This document shows, in pieces, positions 12,440 through 23,600 of a DNA stretch of 64,000 nucleotides (within the stretch, counting starts at the first letter, position 1; each line of letters starts with the position of its first letter). The stretch is from Schizonepeta tenuifolia. Its lineage: Eukaryota; Streptophyta; Magnoliopsida; Lamiales; Lamiaceae. Made by a program: the position numbers and the translations under genes. Location of the stretch: NCBI GenBank assembly GCA_029490685.1, contig CM055960.1, forward strand, positions 55,095,544 through 55,159,543, given 5' to 3'. The notes under the pieces are model-generated. The model had not been told where the DNA came from. It saw only the letters and a list, made by a program, of their open reading frames with translations, and did no database searches.

Positions 12440-13100
12440 CTGTTAATAATCATTGAATCAATTATGAGATGCACAACAATGGTTGATCACATGCACCACA
12501 TTTAAATTATGTCGTTCCAAAGCAGTCATTTAACATGATACACAAAAGCTTTAAGTGATATTGAACATATACTCTACCAAAATCCAACCTCCCATATTCT
12601 ACACAAAAGCTATATCAGACTTGCATATGCGAACAACATGAGATATCCAGATGCACCATCAACTATACACGCATGCACAATATGAAGTACTCATATGCAC
12701 CAGGCTTCACACATTCAAGTTACATCACACAAATCACAGTCCATGTGCACCACACCTAGCTATTAGGTGCAACATTCTGAATAAACACATGCTACACATT
12801 CAATCCTACATTCAAAAGCTTTCATCCGACCTTTTACTGAGGTAAAACAATCTCAAATGCATCATTCTCAAATTTCAAATGCAACAAAGTTTAATTATAT
12901 AAAAATACCTAAATTCTCATGGATGACACTACTGCATGCAATTACCTAAATCACAATCTAATATCAACAATTTCAGAATATATATTTATAGATTCAACTT
13001 CACCGCTCAAGGTAAATTATCTATAAAAAACATACATATTTGCAGATTTGAGATGCAACAAACTCAATTTGAGATGCACCAAACAACTGTAAATAGAAGC
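12440..13100. repeat. Cluster of ATGCACCA/ATGCAACA words near the right end of the MULE
   Basis: About a dozen words of the form RTGCACCA, ATGCACAA or ATGCAACA lie in this subterminal stretch, for example near 12469, 12490, 12651, 12694, 12745, 12880, 13052 and 13073. They sit upstream of the antisense ULP1-like ORF. Such spaced subterminal words are typical of transposase-binding regions; that role is inferred. Confidence 0.6.
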
Positions 13101-13650
13101 ACAAAAAATCTACCCAGAAATCATTCAAAAAATTGAATAATCTAGAAAATAAGAGTCACTGACCTTCATTCACTTTTACTGACAACATTCTTCTTCAGTT
13201 TGTGTTTCGATTTTCAAGCCCTAGATCAATTTCTCCTCGATTTTGCTATGATTTCCAGAACCTAGCTTGATTTCTCCCTCGATTTTGCTTCGATTTGGTT
13301 TCGAATTCGATTTCGAACAACTTTTTTAGTTTTTCTGTGGTTTAATCTGAGCTTGGAGTGAAGAATTTGGAATGAGCTAATGAATTGAATGCAGGTTTTT
13401 GACAAATTTAATGCACGATTGTTGAATGAATTTGAACGATTTTGAGGTGAAAGATTTTGTTTAATTTGTTTACGCATTTTTTAACTTTTGTGACTTTCCA
13501 TTTTAACCTTCCGTGTTTTTCTATTTTTGAACAATTTAAATCTGGTGATTAAATCTGACCATCCAATTTATAAAGATGGATGGTCCAAATTAATTCACAG
13601 TTTTTAGTTTAACAGGGTTTAACACTAGATTCATATATATATATATATAT

Positions 13651-14733
13651 AGGAAAGAGATCATATGAGAATAAATATTGTTATAAGAAATGAGAATAGA
13701 TCTCCATCATAGATCTATGGGTGATGGAGGGTCAAGATTTGGCCTAGTCAAAGCGGGTCAAACCCGGGTTAACCCGGTCAACCCGTTGACTTTTTTTTCG
13801 ATTTTTTTTTAACTATCACCCAAGATGCACCACTTCACATATTCGGATGCACCACTCTATATAACTAGATGCACCACTAAGTGCATTTAGAGGCACAAGA
13901 TTTTCAGTTTTTTTTAATAAACTATCACCCAAGATGCACCACTTCACATATTCGGATGCACCACTCTATATAACTAGATGCACCACTAAGTATATTTAGA
14001 TGCACAAGATTTTTAGTTTTTTTTTTAATAAACAGTCACCCAAGATGCACCACTACACATATTCGGATGCACCACTCTACATAATGAGATGCACCACTAT
14101 GTGCATTGAGATGCACCGAATTTTTCAATTTTTTTTTAAAATTTTTAGATTTATTTTCCCTCGTGTTTTTGTTTGCCTCTTCGATTTTTTGTTTGTCACT
14201 TCTTCTTTGGTCAAGATTAGAGCGAGGGGAGCCGAAGGCCTCGGAGCGAGCTGAAAAAGTCCAAATTGTTGTCCGACAATTATCCTTATATTAGTAATCG
14301 GAGTGAAGGCGGAGGCAGAGCCGGAGCCGGAAAAAAAACATTTGTACAAGAAAAAAACTAAAAAAAAATCCGTAAAAAAAATGAAAAAGAAAACTGAAAA
14401 AAAAAATCGGATGCACCACAATGTTTAACCAGATGCACCACGTAATGTAACTAGATGCACAACATTTTACGAAAATAAAAAAAACGAAAACAAAACTAGT
14501 TCATCTTAATGCACTTAGTGGTGCATCTTATTATATAGTGTGGTGCATATGAATATATGATGTAGTGCATATGACCTGACCGTAAAAAAAAATCGAAAAA
14601 AAAGTCAACGGGTTGACCTGGTTTGACCCGCTTTGACGAGGCCAAATCTTGACCCTCCATGTAGATATAATCAATGGTGAAGATTAATTCCTAATTCTCA
14701 CTTTAAGATCCATTTGCATGGGAATCGCTCCCT
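13651..14733 (-). mobile_element. 1-kb non-autonomous MULE-like element, copy B (inverted)
   Basis: Almost the whole element is the reverse complement of copy A (3052-4073). It starts AGGAAAGAGATCATATGAG, complementary to the end of copy A, and ends with the complement of copy A's start. The central GAGCCGAAGGC-containing segment (14160-14330) and the ATGCACCAC words are conserved. It is longer than copy A mainly because one segment is present three times. It has no protein-coding capacity. Confidence 0.75.
13811..14125. repeat. About 110-bp unit, three tandem copies
   Basis: The unit begins AACTATCACCCAAGATGCAC (third copy AACAGTCACCCAAG), runs through CACATATTCGGATGCACCAC, CTAGATGCACCACTAAG and a poly-T stretch, and repeats near 13811, 13919 and 14030. 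Copy A has the equivalent region only once. Confidence 0.75.
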
Positions 14734-14739
14734 ATATAT

Positions 14740-15022
14740 GATCATGTGAGAATGCTATCTTAGGTGAGCAATGAGAATAAATCTGAACCCTTGATTTTTA
14801 TAGACCAATGGCTCAGATTTAACGATGCATTATGCTGTAGTAATTTATGCATTATAATGTTTATGCATTAGATTTCTACATTTTATGCATTAGAAAGTGT
14901 ATTCATTATATTTCTGAAATATATGCATTACCGATATAATAAAAATGCATTAAAATGTATCATTCTCATGTTTTCATATAAAATCCGTTCTCACTAGATC
15001 CCTACCCCATTCTCATGTTTTC
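14740..15022. mobile_element. Small MULE-like MITE with ATGCATTA words
   Basis: It lies between TATATATG and a (TA)n tract (15023-15043). The left end ATGATCATGTGAGAATG is partly inverted at the right end (read outward-in as ATGAAAACATGAGAATG). The phrase AATGAGAATAAATCTGAACC is close to that of the 1-kb elements. The word ATGCATTA recurs at least six times inside. Confidence 0.6.
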
Positions 15023-15043
15023 ATATATATATATATATATATA

Positions 15044-15400
15044 AATGAAAACGACTTTATGTTAAAAAAAATTTGTGTGGCACCCCTCAAATCCATACAT
15101 TCTCATTAATCTAAATTCTCAAATTTTCTAAATTTAAAATCAATATTTATTATATTTATATTCTATATTATAGTACATAATATGGAAACAAAATTTAGAT
15201 CAAATTTTCAAAATTATTATTATATTTTAATATATTACAAAATATATATATGGGGATAGAATGATTCCCGTCAATTTTTGACTGGTTATATGCTAGTTCA
15301 AGTTCATAAAAGAGAAAGATCAAGAAAAAAAGGAAGAATACAAGTTACTAACAAAAAGAGAAATAAAAAATAATGATACAAGATAAGTTAATAATTGAAG
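15044..15400. other. AT-rich intergenic DNA
   Basis: I see no gene, RNA or clear repeat here, only AT-rich sequence with one TA-rich patch near 15240. Confidence 0.5.
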
Positions 15401-15411
15401 GATGACGCTCT

Positions 15412-15485
15412 AAAGGGGAGTGGAACCTGCCACGGTTAAGTTGAAAGACAATGCCTTAACCGCTAGGCCAATTAGATAGCCTTGT
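15412..15485 (-). other. tRNA-like sequence (SINE head or tRNA pseudogene)
   Basis: On the minus strand the order is a box-A-like TAGCGGTTAAGG (15454-15465) and, about 27 bp on, a box-B-like GGTTCCACTCC (15417-15427; canonical GGTTCGANTCC). The arrangement resembles Ser/Leu-type tRNAs, but acceptor-stem pairing is not convincing. A tRNA-derived SINE head or a dead tRNA is more likely than a working tRNA. Confidence 0.4.
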
Positions 15486-15689
15486 GCACCATTTCGACCG
15501 TTTATCTATATATCCTTAATTTTCGGGGCCAGACACTCAACCTAGATCCGATCGTAAATTGCTGACAAGTTGTATGGGAGACCTCCTGTAATTGCGGGGG
15601 CAGCCAGCCATAAACTTTTTACTTGTGTATGGTAGGAATAATTTTTTTTATATATATACAATACGAAAGAACACAACACATACACGAAC

Positions 15690-17080
15690 ACATATGTAAT
15701 TAATGAGTTAATGTCCAATCTAATCCTGTTAATATCCTTATCACGTGCAAGATAATTTCATACTCATGTCGATTTCGTATAACACAATATTGTTTTACAT
15801 ATTATTATAATTAATTTATTTTTTAATTAGAGTTTGAATTTTCTGTGTGGTCATGTTGTGTATCAATGCGAACAAATTGTGTCTTATTTATGTTCGTATT
15901 GTATCCATATATGTACAAATCATGTTCATGCTGAACAAATTCTTAAAGAGCCGTGTTCATGTTGAACATATCTTTAACGGGTTGTGTTCGTATTCAATCT
16001 AATTACACGACAAGAGAATGTAATATGTTCGATATATGGTTAGCTGGGCCATCACTAAATGGGGTTTGGAAAATATATGTGTACGTACCTAAGTAAAAGT
16101 GTATTTAATATGTTCGATATATTGTCATTTTTTCTCCTTATTTAGACTTTGCACTCATATGTTATGTTGTTGATAAGGAAAATTTTAATTCTATAAAACC
16201 CTTCAAAAGTGATGAGAACTTTTCACATTTCGTCAATTCCTATATTGTTATCCTTATTTTTACTATTCGGGCCAAACAATTATATGATAATATTTCAATA
16301 AAGCAAAATAACTTTATTATACTATTACACTACTGCACTATTAAACTCGCATCCAAAAAGCAAAGCAAATTTATTACATTATTACAATAACATATTATAT
16401 TCAAGAAAAATTTTACCAACCTTTTATCTCTAATTCTTTTTTTCCTTAATACTCGTACTTAAAACAAAGTGGTCATTATTAATAGGAACTAGATGACATG
16501 TTTGGTTTCAAGGATATGATAGATAAGATTGATAAATAGGATATGATTATAGTATTTGGATGATTTATCATACGTTTGGTTAGATTGATTATCATTTTAA
16601 TTAACCTAGGATAAATAGAAAGAGAGAGATACCACAAAGTTGAAGAGAGAGAGAGATAAGAGTTTCAATATTGATGTTGAAAATTGGGGGAAATTTGAGA
16701 GCAAAGTTGGAAAATTTCAAATAATTTGGATGAATGATTAATAATCACCCCACAATACGAAGGATAGTTTATCACTCATTTGACTGATATGATCAAGGGC
16801 CTAGTTATTCATCACGGGCCAAATCATGCAAACAAAATATATGATTATGCATGATTATTTATCAATCACTACTAATCACTCAAACCAAACGCACCTAGGG
16901 AATATAAGCGGGATAAGAGTATACGTGTGAGAAACTGAAATTTAACCATTATTTTCACAATCCAAATCATAAGTGGGGTCCTGTGGGCATTGGTGAAATG
17001 TAATATCTCATCAAAATACAGTTATATTACGGTATAAAAATGTTGCAAAAGACATATCTTTTCACCATAATTTTAAGGGT
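15690..17080 (+). repeat. Dispersed repeat, copy 1 (interrupted)
   Basis: Two blocks (about 15690-16075 and 16915-17080) align in order and orientation with 41455-42050, inside intron 3 of the FAD5 gene. Shared landmarks include AATTAATGAGTTA, ACATATTATTATTA, AACATATCTTTAACGG, the ATGGGGTTTGG area, GAAACTGAAATT and AATATCTCATCAAAATACA. About 0.8 kb of unshared DNA, including a MITE, separates the blocks here. It is non-coding and of unknown class. Confidence 0.65.
16499..16893. mobile_element. MITE with TGTTTGGTTT termini
   Basis: It starts TGTTTGGTTTCAAGGATATG and ends with AAACCAAACGCA, which reads TGCGTTTGGTTT on the other strand. Subterminal GATAGATAAGATTGATAAAT-like words are also inverted (GTGATTGATAAATAATC). 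About 395 bp, no ORF. It resembles PIF or hAT-derived plant MITEs; the target duplication is unclear. Confidence 0.55.
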
Positions 17081-17084
17081 TAAT

Positions 17085-17240
17085 TTCGTATGAAATCATA
17101 AAGAATTCTCAAATTCTGATTTTTTCCATAAGGTTTTTATTTTATGTCTAAAACCATAAACTTTCATTGTTTTCGGAATAATCTCCAAAATCAAATTTCG
17201 GCCAAATCGACAGTGTTGTGGCACCGGAAACTGATGACAT
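17085..17240. other. Truncated repeat cut by the Athila insertion
   Basis: The phrase ACCATAAACTTTCATTG followed by AAATCAAATTTCGGCCAAA and a GGCACCGGAAACTGA end looks like a common plant intergenic repeat type. It stops abruptly at the proposed 5' LTR start at 17241. Confidence 0.35.
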
Positions 17241-18723
17241 TGATGAGTCCATATTTTGTGTCTTTTTAGTGTCTGTTTTAGGTAGTTTAGATCGAGTCTT
17301 TGTGTGTGTTTTGTTTAGTTTTAGTGTCCTGGAGGACATATTCTGGGCAGGAGGTGGTTTGTTGCCTTGCAGGTGGAAACTGGGCAATACGGGGATAGAA
17401 AGCTTCATTTCTGGAAGAAGATCAGGCAGAGCGTTATTAGTTAAGATAGGCGGAGTGCTTTGGTCAACTAGCGAGTTTCTCTCCTAGGCTTAGAAGGATA
17501 AGGAGGAAAAGATGATCTAACTTAAATATCTTTCCTTATCTGACTAGATTTAGATTCCGCAAGGGATTTCTTGGAGATAGATGTGACATACCATGTTAGG
17601 TCGTGCTTATCAAGTATTACTTGCATACCAAGGTTGCTCGTGGATTCCTTCCATGTTAAGGACCGGGGGCCCAAACCCTAAGTGCTCGCCTATATATATA
17701 TTGAAGCCTAGCTGCTGCGAAGAGACACCGACTTTATGCTTTATTCCCTGTTATTATTTGAGAGATTGTGAGGAGAAGAATAAGTCCTACGGGCAAAGTT
17801 TATTTGTGTTTTGTTCATACTAATTTCCATCGTCACTTTTGGCCGGATTTGATTTACGTACTTCATAAGTTTTAATATAGTTCTTATTATGAGTTCCTCT
17901 ATTTATTGTGTTCATAGTTTTACTTTCATGTCTAGCTAAGTTTAATACTTGATCTGGGCAAGGTAGTTAGGTGATTACTTATGCTTGAGAGGTCTAATTC
18001 GTGCTAGATAATTGCATGCATGCGTTCTCAATATGTTAATGAACTTGTTCCAATATGATATAATACGATTAAGAGATTAATAGGCCGTTAATCGCTTAGG
18101 ACATATTAGATCACCAATCAATTGGGAGGTAGGAGTGTTTTCCATAACTTATCCCAATTAAGATCGATTAATATTAGAGGAAGATGTCTACCCTGTTGGG
18201 CTAGACGTGATGATTCCTTGTTGGGCCTTTCTACTGATTAATGCTCCTTGGGCAAGAAACTGAACGATGACTCCGATAGAGGTATTGCCCAATGTAAGGA
18301 GCCGGCGGTGCGTCGCCAACTAAGTAATGATAGGTAAAGAAAGGGTTTGTTGAGCGCGTGACGAGTAAAATGGGATCTCAACATTCAAGTCCTATAACCA
18401 ACGATGCATGCATGTAATGAATATATTTGCACCAATGACCCAGCTAGGGTTTTCACTTAACAATGTCTTAGTCCAGATCAAGTCGTTTTTATTAATGATC
18501 AAGTTATCTGTTTTCTTTTCAGTGTTTATTTAAGTTCTCGAATTGGGCAAGAGAGTCCCAGTGACCAAGATAGCAACACCAAACTTTCTTTACAGGTGGA
18601 GGAGGTTTCAAGAGATAGTGACAATCAACTCCTTGTGGATCGACCCTGTACTTGCTTGCTAACTATATAGCTGTGAGGATAGGCTATAAATTTATTTTGA
18701 GAGTGCGAACTACAGCTTCATCA
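17241..18723 (+). repeat. 5' LTR of the Athila-type element
   Basis: The proposed LTR starts TGATGAGTCC and ends CTTCATCA, four bases before the primer site; 1483 bp. Its last 130 bp contain CTCCTTGTGGATCGACCCTG and a GCTATAAATTTATTTTGAGA phrase, typical of the U5 end of Athila LTRs. A TATATATATA patch near 17693 could serve as promoter. The start is less certain than the end because no second LTR is available for comparison. Confidence 0.65.
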
Positions 18724-18727
18724 AAAT

Positions 18728-18745
18728 TGGCGCCGTTGCCGGGGA
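18728..18745 (+). other. Primer-binding site complementary to tRNA-Asp
   Basis: TGGCGCCGTTGCCGGGGA is an 18-nt perfect complement of the 3' end of plant tRNA-Asp(GUC), the primer used by Athila-type elements. Confidence 0.9.
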
Positions 18746-18779
18746 GCTGATTTTGTAACTATCTCTTGAGGAATAGACT

Positions 18780-20481
18780 ATGTGCATGTTTAGCTCCGAC
18801 CCTATTTGGATCGACGGTGAATTGAAGTATCATCCTGAACCGGAGAAATACATCAAGGAGCAGAAGAAACTGAAGAGGGAAACTGAAAAATGCGCACGAG
18901 AAGAGGAATGAGCGAGTGACGAGGAAAGGTCACCACCACAAACTTCAGATTGCGAACAATCTAAAGAAGAGGAGATGGCGCAACAACAAGCTAATCCTGA
19001 AAAGACTGAAGGAAATCATGTTTCCAACAGATGTCAACTTGAACCCAGCAAGCATTATTTTGCTTGCTATCACTACCAGTTGGGAGCTGAAACATTATCT
19101 GATACAGATCTTACCCAAGTTCAGTGATTTTCCTGGAGAGGATCCGCAGCGCCACTTGAAGGACTTTGAGATGGCAATGCGTACTGTGCACACCACCGCT
19201 GCAGAAAACACACTGAGGGAATATATTTGCCTCATAACGTTCCCATTTTCACTACAAGATGGAGCAAGGGAATGGCTGTACCAACTGCCTCAGGGCAGCG
19301 TAACATCTTGGCAACAAATGCAGCAGAAGTTTCTTGAGCAAAACTACCCTTTTGCCCGGATCCAGATTGCTAGAGCTGCAATTCATAACATAAAAATTGG
19401 CAATGGAGAATCTATCTATAATTATCACTCTAGGTACAAGAAGTGGATTGCAAGGTGTCCTCAACATAGTTTAGGTGACAAGGATTTGACTAATGCCTTC
19501 ATGAATGGGCTGAGGCATATCTGAGCGAGACTGGATTGATGCAGCCTGTGGAGGAAATGTTATCAATAAACCACCCAGTGAAATATTCAAATTATTCGCT
19601 GAGATGGCAGACAGAAAGAGGAACCAAGATGAGGCCATCGTGCCTAGGACGCATGAGCCGACCAACAGTGATTCCAAATTTGATATCCTGGTATCTATGA
19701 TGAAGGAGATGATGATCCAGAACAAGAATAATGCTACTAGGAATGAGAATCCTGGCCAGATCCTGAGGAAGAGAGTTATGAAGTGTGAACTTTGTGCTGC
19801 TAACACTCATCCCACTGATAGGTGCCCATCACTGTACGAAGATGAAGAAGTCAATGCTGTTGGGCAACCGTACCAGCAAGGAGATGTTGGGCAGCGAAGG
19901 AATTTAACAATGGACCTTGGAGGCCCAATGATAATCTAAGATATGGAAACAACAACTATTTGAACGCATCTCAACAAGGGAAACTACCACAACAACCATA
20001 TGTACCCCCACATAACAGAGATCAGCCAAGAGATACCCTGAGGAGTGAAGTAGAGAGACTTGCAGCTGAACAAAGGAAGGGGTATCAAGAGCTGGATAGT
20101 TTTCGTATGGAGACAAAAGGCATGAGAGATATAAACAGAACATTGAGCCACTTGGTAGAATCAATCTCTCAAATTAAGTCAATAGGAGGGAAGGGAGAAC
20201 TACCATCTCAAGTTGAGATAAAAAAGGCTCAAGTAAATGCTATTACATTGCATAGTGGAGCTAAGTTGCCTGAAGTAAAGTGCATGACCATTACGTACAT
20301 CAAAGAGCTGTATCTGGGCAACAACAGTCTCTTGGGCGCGATGCTGATATTGAACAAGAAGAAGATGCTGAACCAGAAAAGTTTGAAGAGGCACCCATGG
20401 GATCAGGTGATGTTGAGGAGCTATGGCAAGAATTGTCAATTGAAAAAAGGGCACAGGTTGAAAGGGAAACGACAGACATAA
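18780..20481 (+). pseudogene. gag of the Athila-type element, broken
   Basis: The likely start is ATG 18780, soon ended by TGA near 18909. The capsid-like core follows in another frame at 18916-19524, with the ILPKFSDFPGEDPQRHLKDF, LITFPFSLQDGAREWLY and GESIYNYHSRYKKW motifs typical of plant gypsy gag. After a frameshift near 19524, 19604-19939 carries a CX2CX4HX4C zinc knuckle (CELCAANTHPTDRC). The 20125-20280 region resembles the Athila QVNAITLHSGAKLPE segment that precedes the protease. At least four frame breaks are present. Confidence 0.8.
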
Positions 20482-20618
20482 GAAGGAAAGCTAGAGCTCG
20501 ATGCTGCTGAAATTAGAGCTAAAGTAATGAAAGATGAAGAGAATGTAACTAAGTCTAAACCTTATGAGCCAAAACTCCTTACTCAGGACAATTTGCAAAG
20601 GATAAGGAAGTACAAGAG

Positions 20619-23600
20619 ATGAAGAAACTGACCAAAATATTTCAAAAGGTCGAGGTCAACATACCCCTCTTGACCGCCTTACAGTCTATACCCAAGTGTG
20701 CCAAGTTTTTTAAGGATACGAGGAAGATTAAATACACAGATGATGCAAGGTTTCAAGTTAGTGAGAATGTATCTGTAGTATTGCAAGACACCCCCATGCC
20801 GACCAAGTGTACTGACCCAGGGATGTTTTATATTCCCTGCATCATTAGAGATATGAAGATTGAAAAGGCTATGCTGGATCTCGGAGCATCGATTAATGTC
20901 ATGCCCAAGTCAATGTATGACGATCTAAGGATGGGGCCACTCAAACCTACCAGGGTGGCTATTCAACTAGCTGATAGATCGACTGTATGGTATGAAGGGA
21001 TATTAGAGGACGTCTTGGTCAGGGTAAGGGACCTAATTTTTCCAGCGGATTTCAATATTCTGGACATAGGGAGATCGTCGCACAAGGTATCAGTTATGTT
21101 GTTGGGAAGACCGTTCTTGAAGACCGCTCACACAAGAATCAACTGCGATACGGGAAAGCTCACGTGTGAGTTTGGAGGAGAAGTGGTGTCATTCGACATC
21201 TACAACATAATGAAGCAGCTTAGTGACACGGAACTGGTGCATAGCATTGACCATATTGAGCAAGTGGTGGATGAGTTCTGGCCACAAATAACAATTGAAA
21301 ATAAGCTGGATGTAGTTCTTCAAATTGTCCTAACTGAGGTTGTTGCTCAAGATGGATCCGTTGAGCTGATTGAAGCAGTGCATTATCTGAGATCAGATGC
21401 AGAACCATTTCGAAGGGTAGAACCATTGGTGATTCCCACAATGAAACAAGAAGACCGGTTGATGCCATCGATAGAAAAAGCACCAAAGTTGGAATTGAAA
21501 TTATTGCCTAGCCACTTGAAGTACATCTACTTGGGAGAAAACAAGACGCTACCAGTAATCATAAGTGCTGAGTTGTCAATTGAGGAAGAAGAATGGGTGA
21601 AAGAAGTCCTGGTGGAGTACAAATTGGCCATCGGATGGACATTGGCCGATATAAGGGGCAATAACCCCACTGTGTGCCGACATCACATCTTTCTCGAGGA
21701 GGATGCCGTGCGCATTAGAGATCTTCAAAGAAGGTTGAATCCGGCAATGAAGGAAGTAGTGATGAATGAAATCCTGAAGCCGTTGGATCTGAGGATTATC
21801 TACCCGGTTTCTGACAGTGGATGGGTTAGTCCAATACATGTCGTGCCCAAGAAGTCCAGTATTCAAGTGGTAGAAAATGAGTAGAGAGAAATGGTGGCCA
21901 CGAGGTTACAAACAAGATGGCGAGTATGCATTGATTACAGGAAGCTGAATTAGAAGACCAAAAATGACCATTTTCCGTTGCCCTTCATTGATGAGATGCT
22001 CGCAAGGTTAGCAGGCAACAAGTACTTCTGTTTTCTCGATGGTTACTCGGGCTATATGCAGATCTGGGTTGCGGAGGAAGACCAGGGCAAGACCACCTTC
22101 ACTTGTCCATTCGGCACATTCGCTTATAGAAGGATGCCTTTTGGGCTATGCAACACCCCTGGTACATTCCAAAGATGTAAGATGAGCATATTCTCAGATT
22201 TGCTTGTAACATGCATAGAGGTATTCATGGACGACTTTACTGTCTATGGATCGGATTTCGACAAGTGCTTAAGTAACTTTGAAATGGTGCTGAAAAGATG
22301 TGTGGACAAGAGTTTGGTATTAAACTATGAGAAGTGCCACTTCATGGTTAAGGAGGGTATAGTCTTTGGGCATGTCATATCAGAACGAGGGATAGAGATC
22401 GATAAGGCCAAGATCGATATCATAGCCAAGTTGCCCTATCCGAACAATGTGAAGCAGCTGCGTGGTTTCCTAGGACATGCGGAATTTTACAGGAGATTTT
22501 TTAAAGACTTTGCTAAGATCGCGCAGCCTATGACCAGGCTATACAAGGAGAAGTGGTGTGGAATTTTGATGAAGTCTGTAAGAAGGCATTCCATACACTA
22601 AAGGAGATCTTGGTTTCAGCACCCATTATTCAACCACCGGATTTAGGGATGCCATTTAAGGTGATGTGCGATGCGAGTGACTATGTTGTGGGAGTTGTTA
22701 TTGGGCAGAAGAGATGAAAAGTGAATCACGTCATATACTATGCATCAAGAACTCTCAATCCTGCTCAATGCAATTATTCCACCACAGAGAATGAATTACT
22801 AGCTATGGTGTTTGCCTTCGTAAAATTTCGATCATACCTGCTCAGGGGCAAGATCATAGTCTACACTGACCACTCCGCCCTGAAATTCCTCATGGCCAAG
22901 AAAGAGACCAAACCCAAATTGATAAGGTGGATCCTGTTACTTCAGAAATTTGATGTGGAAATCAAGGACAAACCTGGAGCTCAAAATTTAATGGCTGATC
23001 ATCTGGGTCGAATCATCCAACAAGAAGAGAACGAGCCGATCAAGGAGACTTTTCCAGATAAACATCTGACTCTTGTCCAAGACAATCCAGACCCGTGGTA
23101 TGCCGACCTGTGCAACTATATCGTCTTGGGACAACTTCCAAGCAACCTCATCCTATACCAAAAGAACAAGTTGAAGGTGAAAAGTCGATATTACATCTGG
23201 AATGAACCATATTTGTAGAAAATGTGTACCGACCAAGTTATTCGTAGCTGTGTTGATGAGAAGGAACAAGCAAGTATCCACGCACATTGTCACTCAAAGG
23301 TGTGTGGGGGACATTTTGGACCAAAGAGGACGGCAAGGAAGATATTGGACTGTGGGTTTTTTGTCCCAATGTGTTCAAAGACAGCTTTAAATGGTGCAAA
23401 TGGTGCGCTCAATGCCAAAAGGAGGGTAACATCGGTAAGAGGAATGAGATGCCCATGACCCTAGTCATGCCTGTAGAAGTATTTGATATATGGGGGATGG
23501 ACTTCATGGGGCCATTGCCCAACTCGAGAGGAAATCTATACATACTGTTAGCAGTTGACTATGTGTCGAAATGGGTGGAGGCGCAACATCAACAAACGAT

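Larger units (their letters stand above)
4566..13640 (+). mobile_element. ULP1-bearing Mutator-like element (MULE), about 9.1 kb
   Basis: The element lies between TA tracts (4548-4565 and 13632-13650). Its two ends, read inward, share a layout: a GAATCT start, a short AT stretch, a phrase around GGTTAAGATTAA or GGTCAGATTTAA, then a GGGGTAAAATGG or GGTTAAAATGG motif. Inside are a decayed FAR1/FHY3-type MULE transposase on + (5.6-7.5 kb) and a decayed ULP1-like cysteine protease gene on - (8.6-12.3 kb). Plant MULEs carrying ULP1-like genes are known as KI-MULEs (Kaonashi). A Stowaway-type MITE (8140-8490) is nested inside. Terminal identity is low, so the exact ends are uncertain. Confidence 0.65.

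Noticed and set aside
15412..15485. Functional tRNA gene
   Set aside because: Box B deviates from GGTTCGANTCC, and a closed acceptor stem with a plausible anticodon loop could not be drawn.
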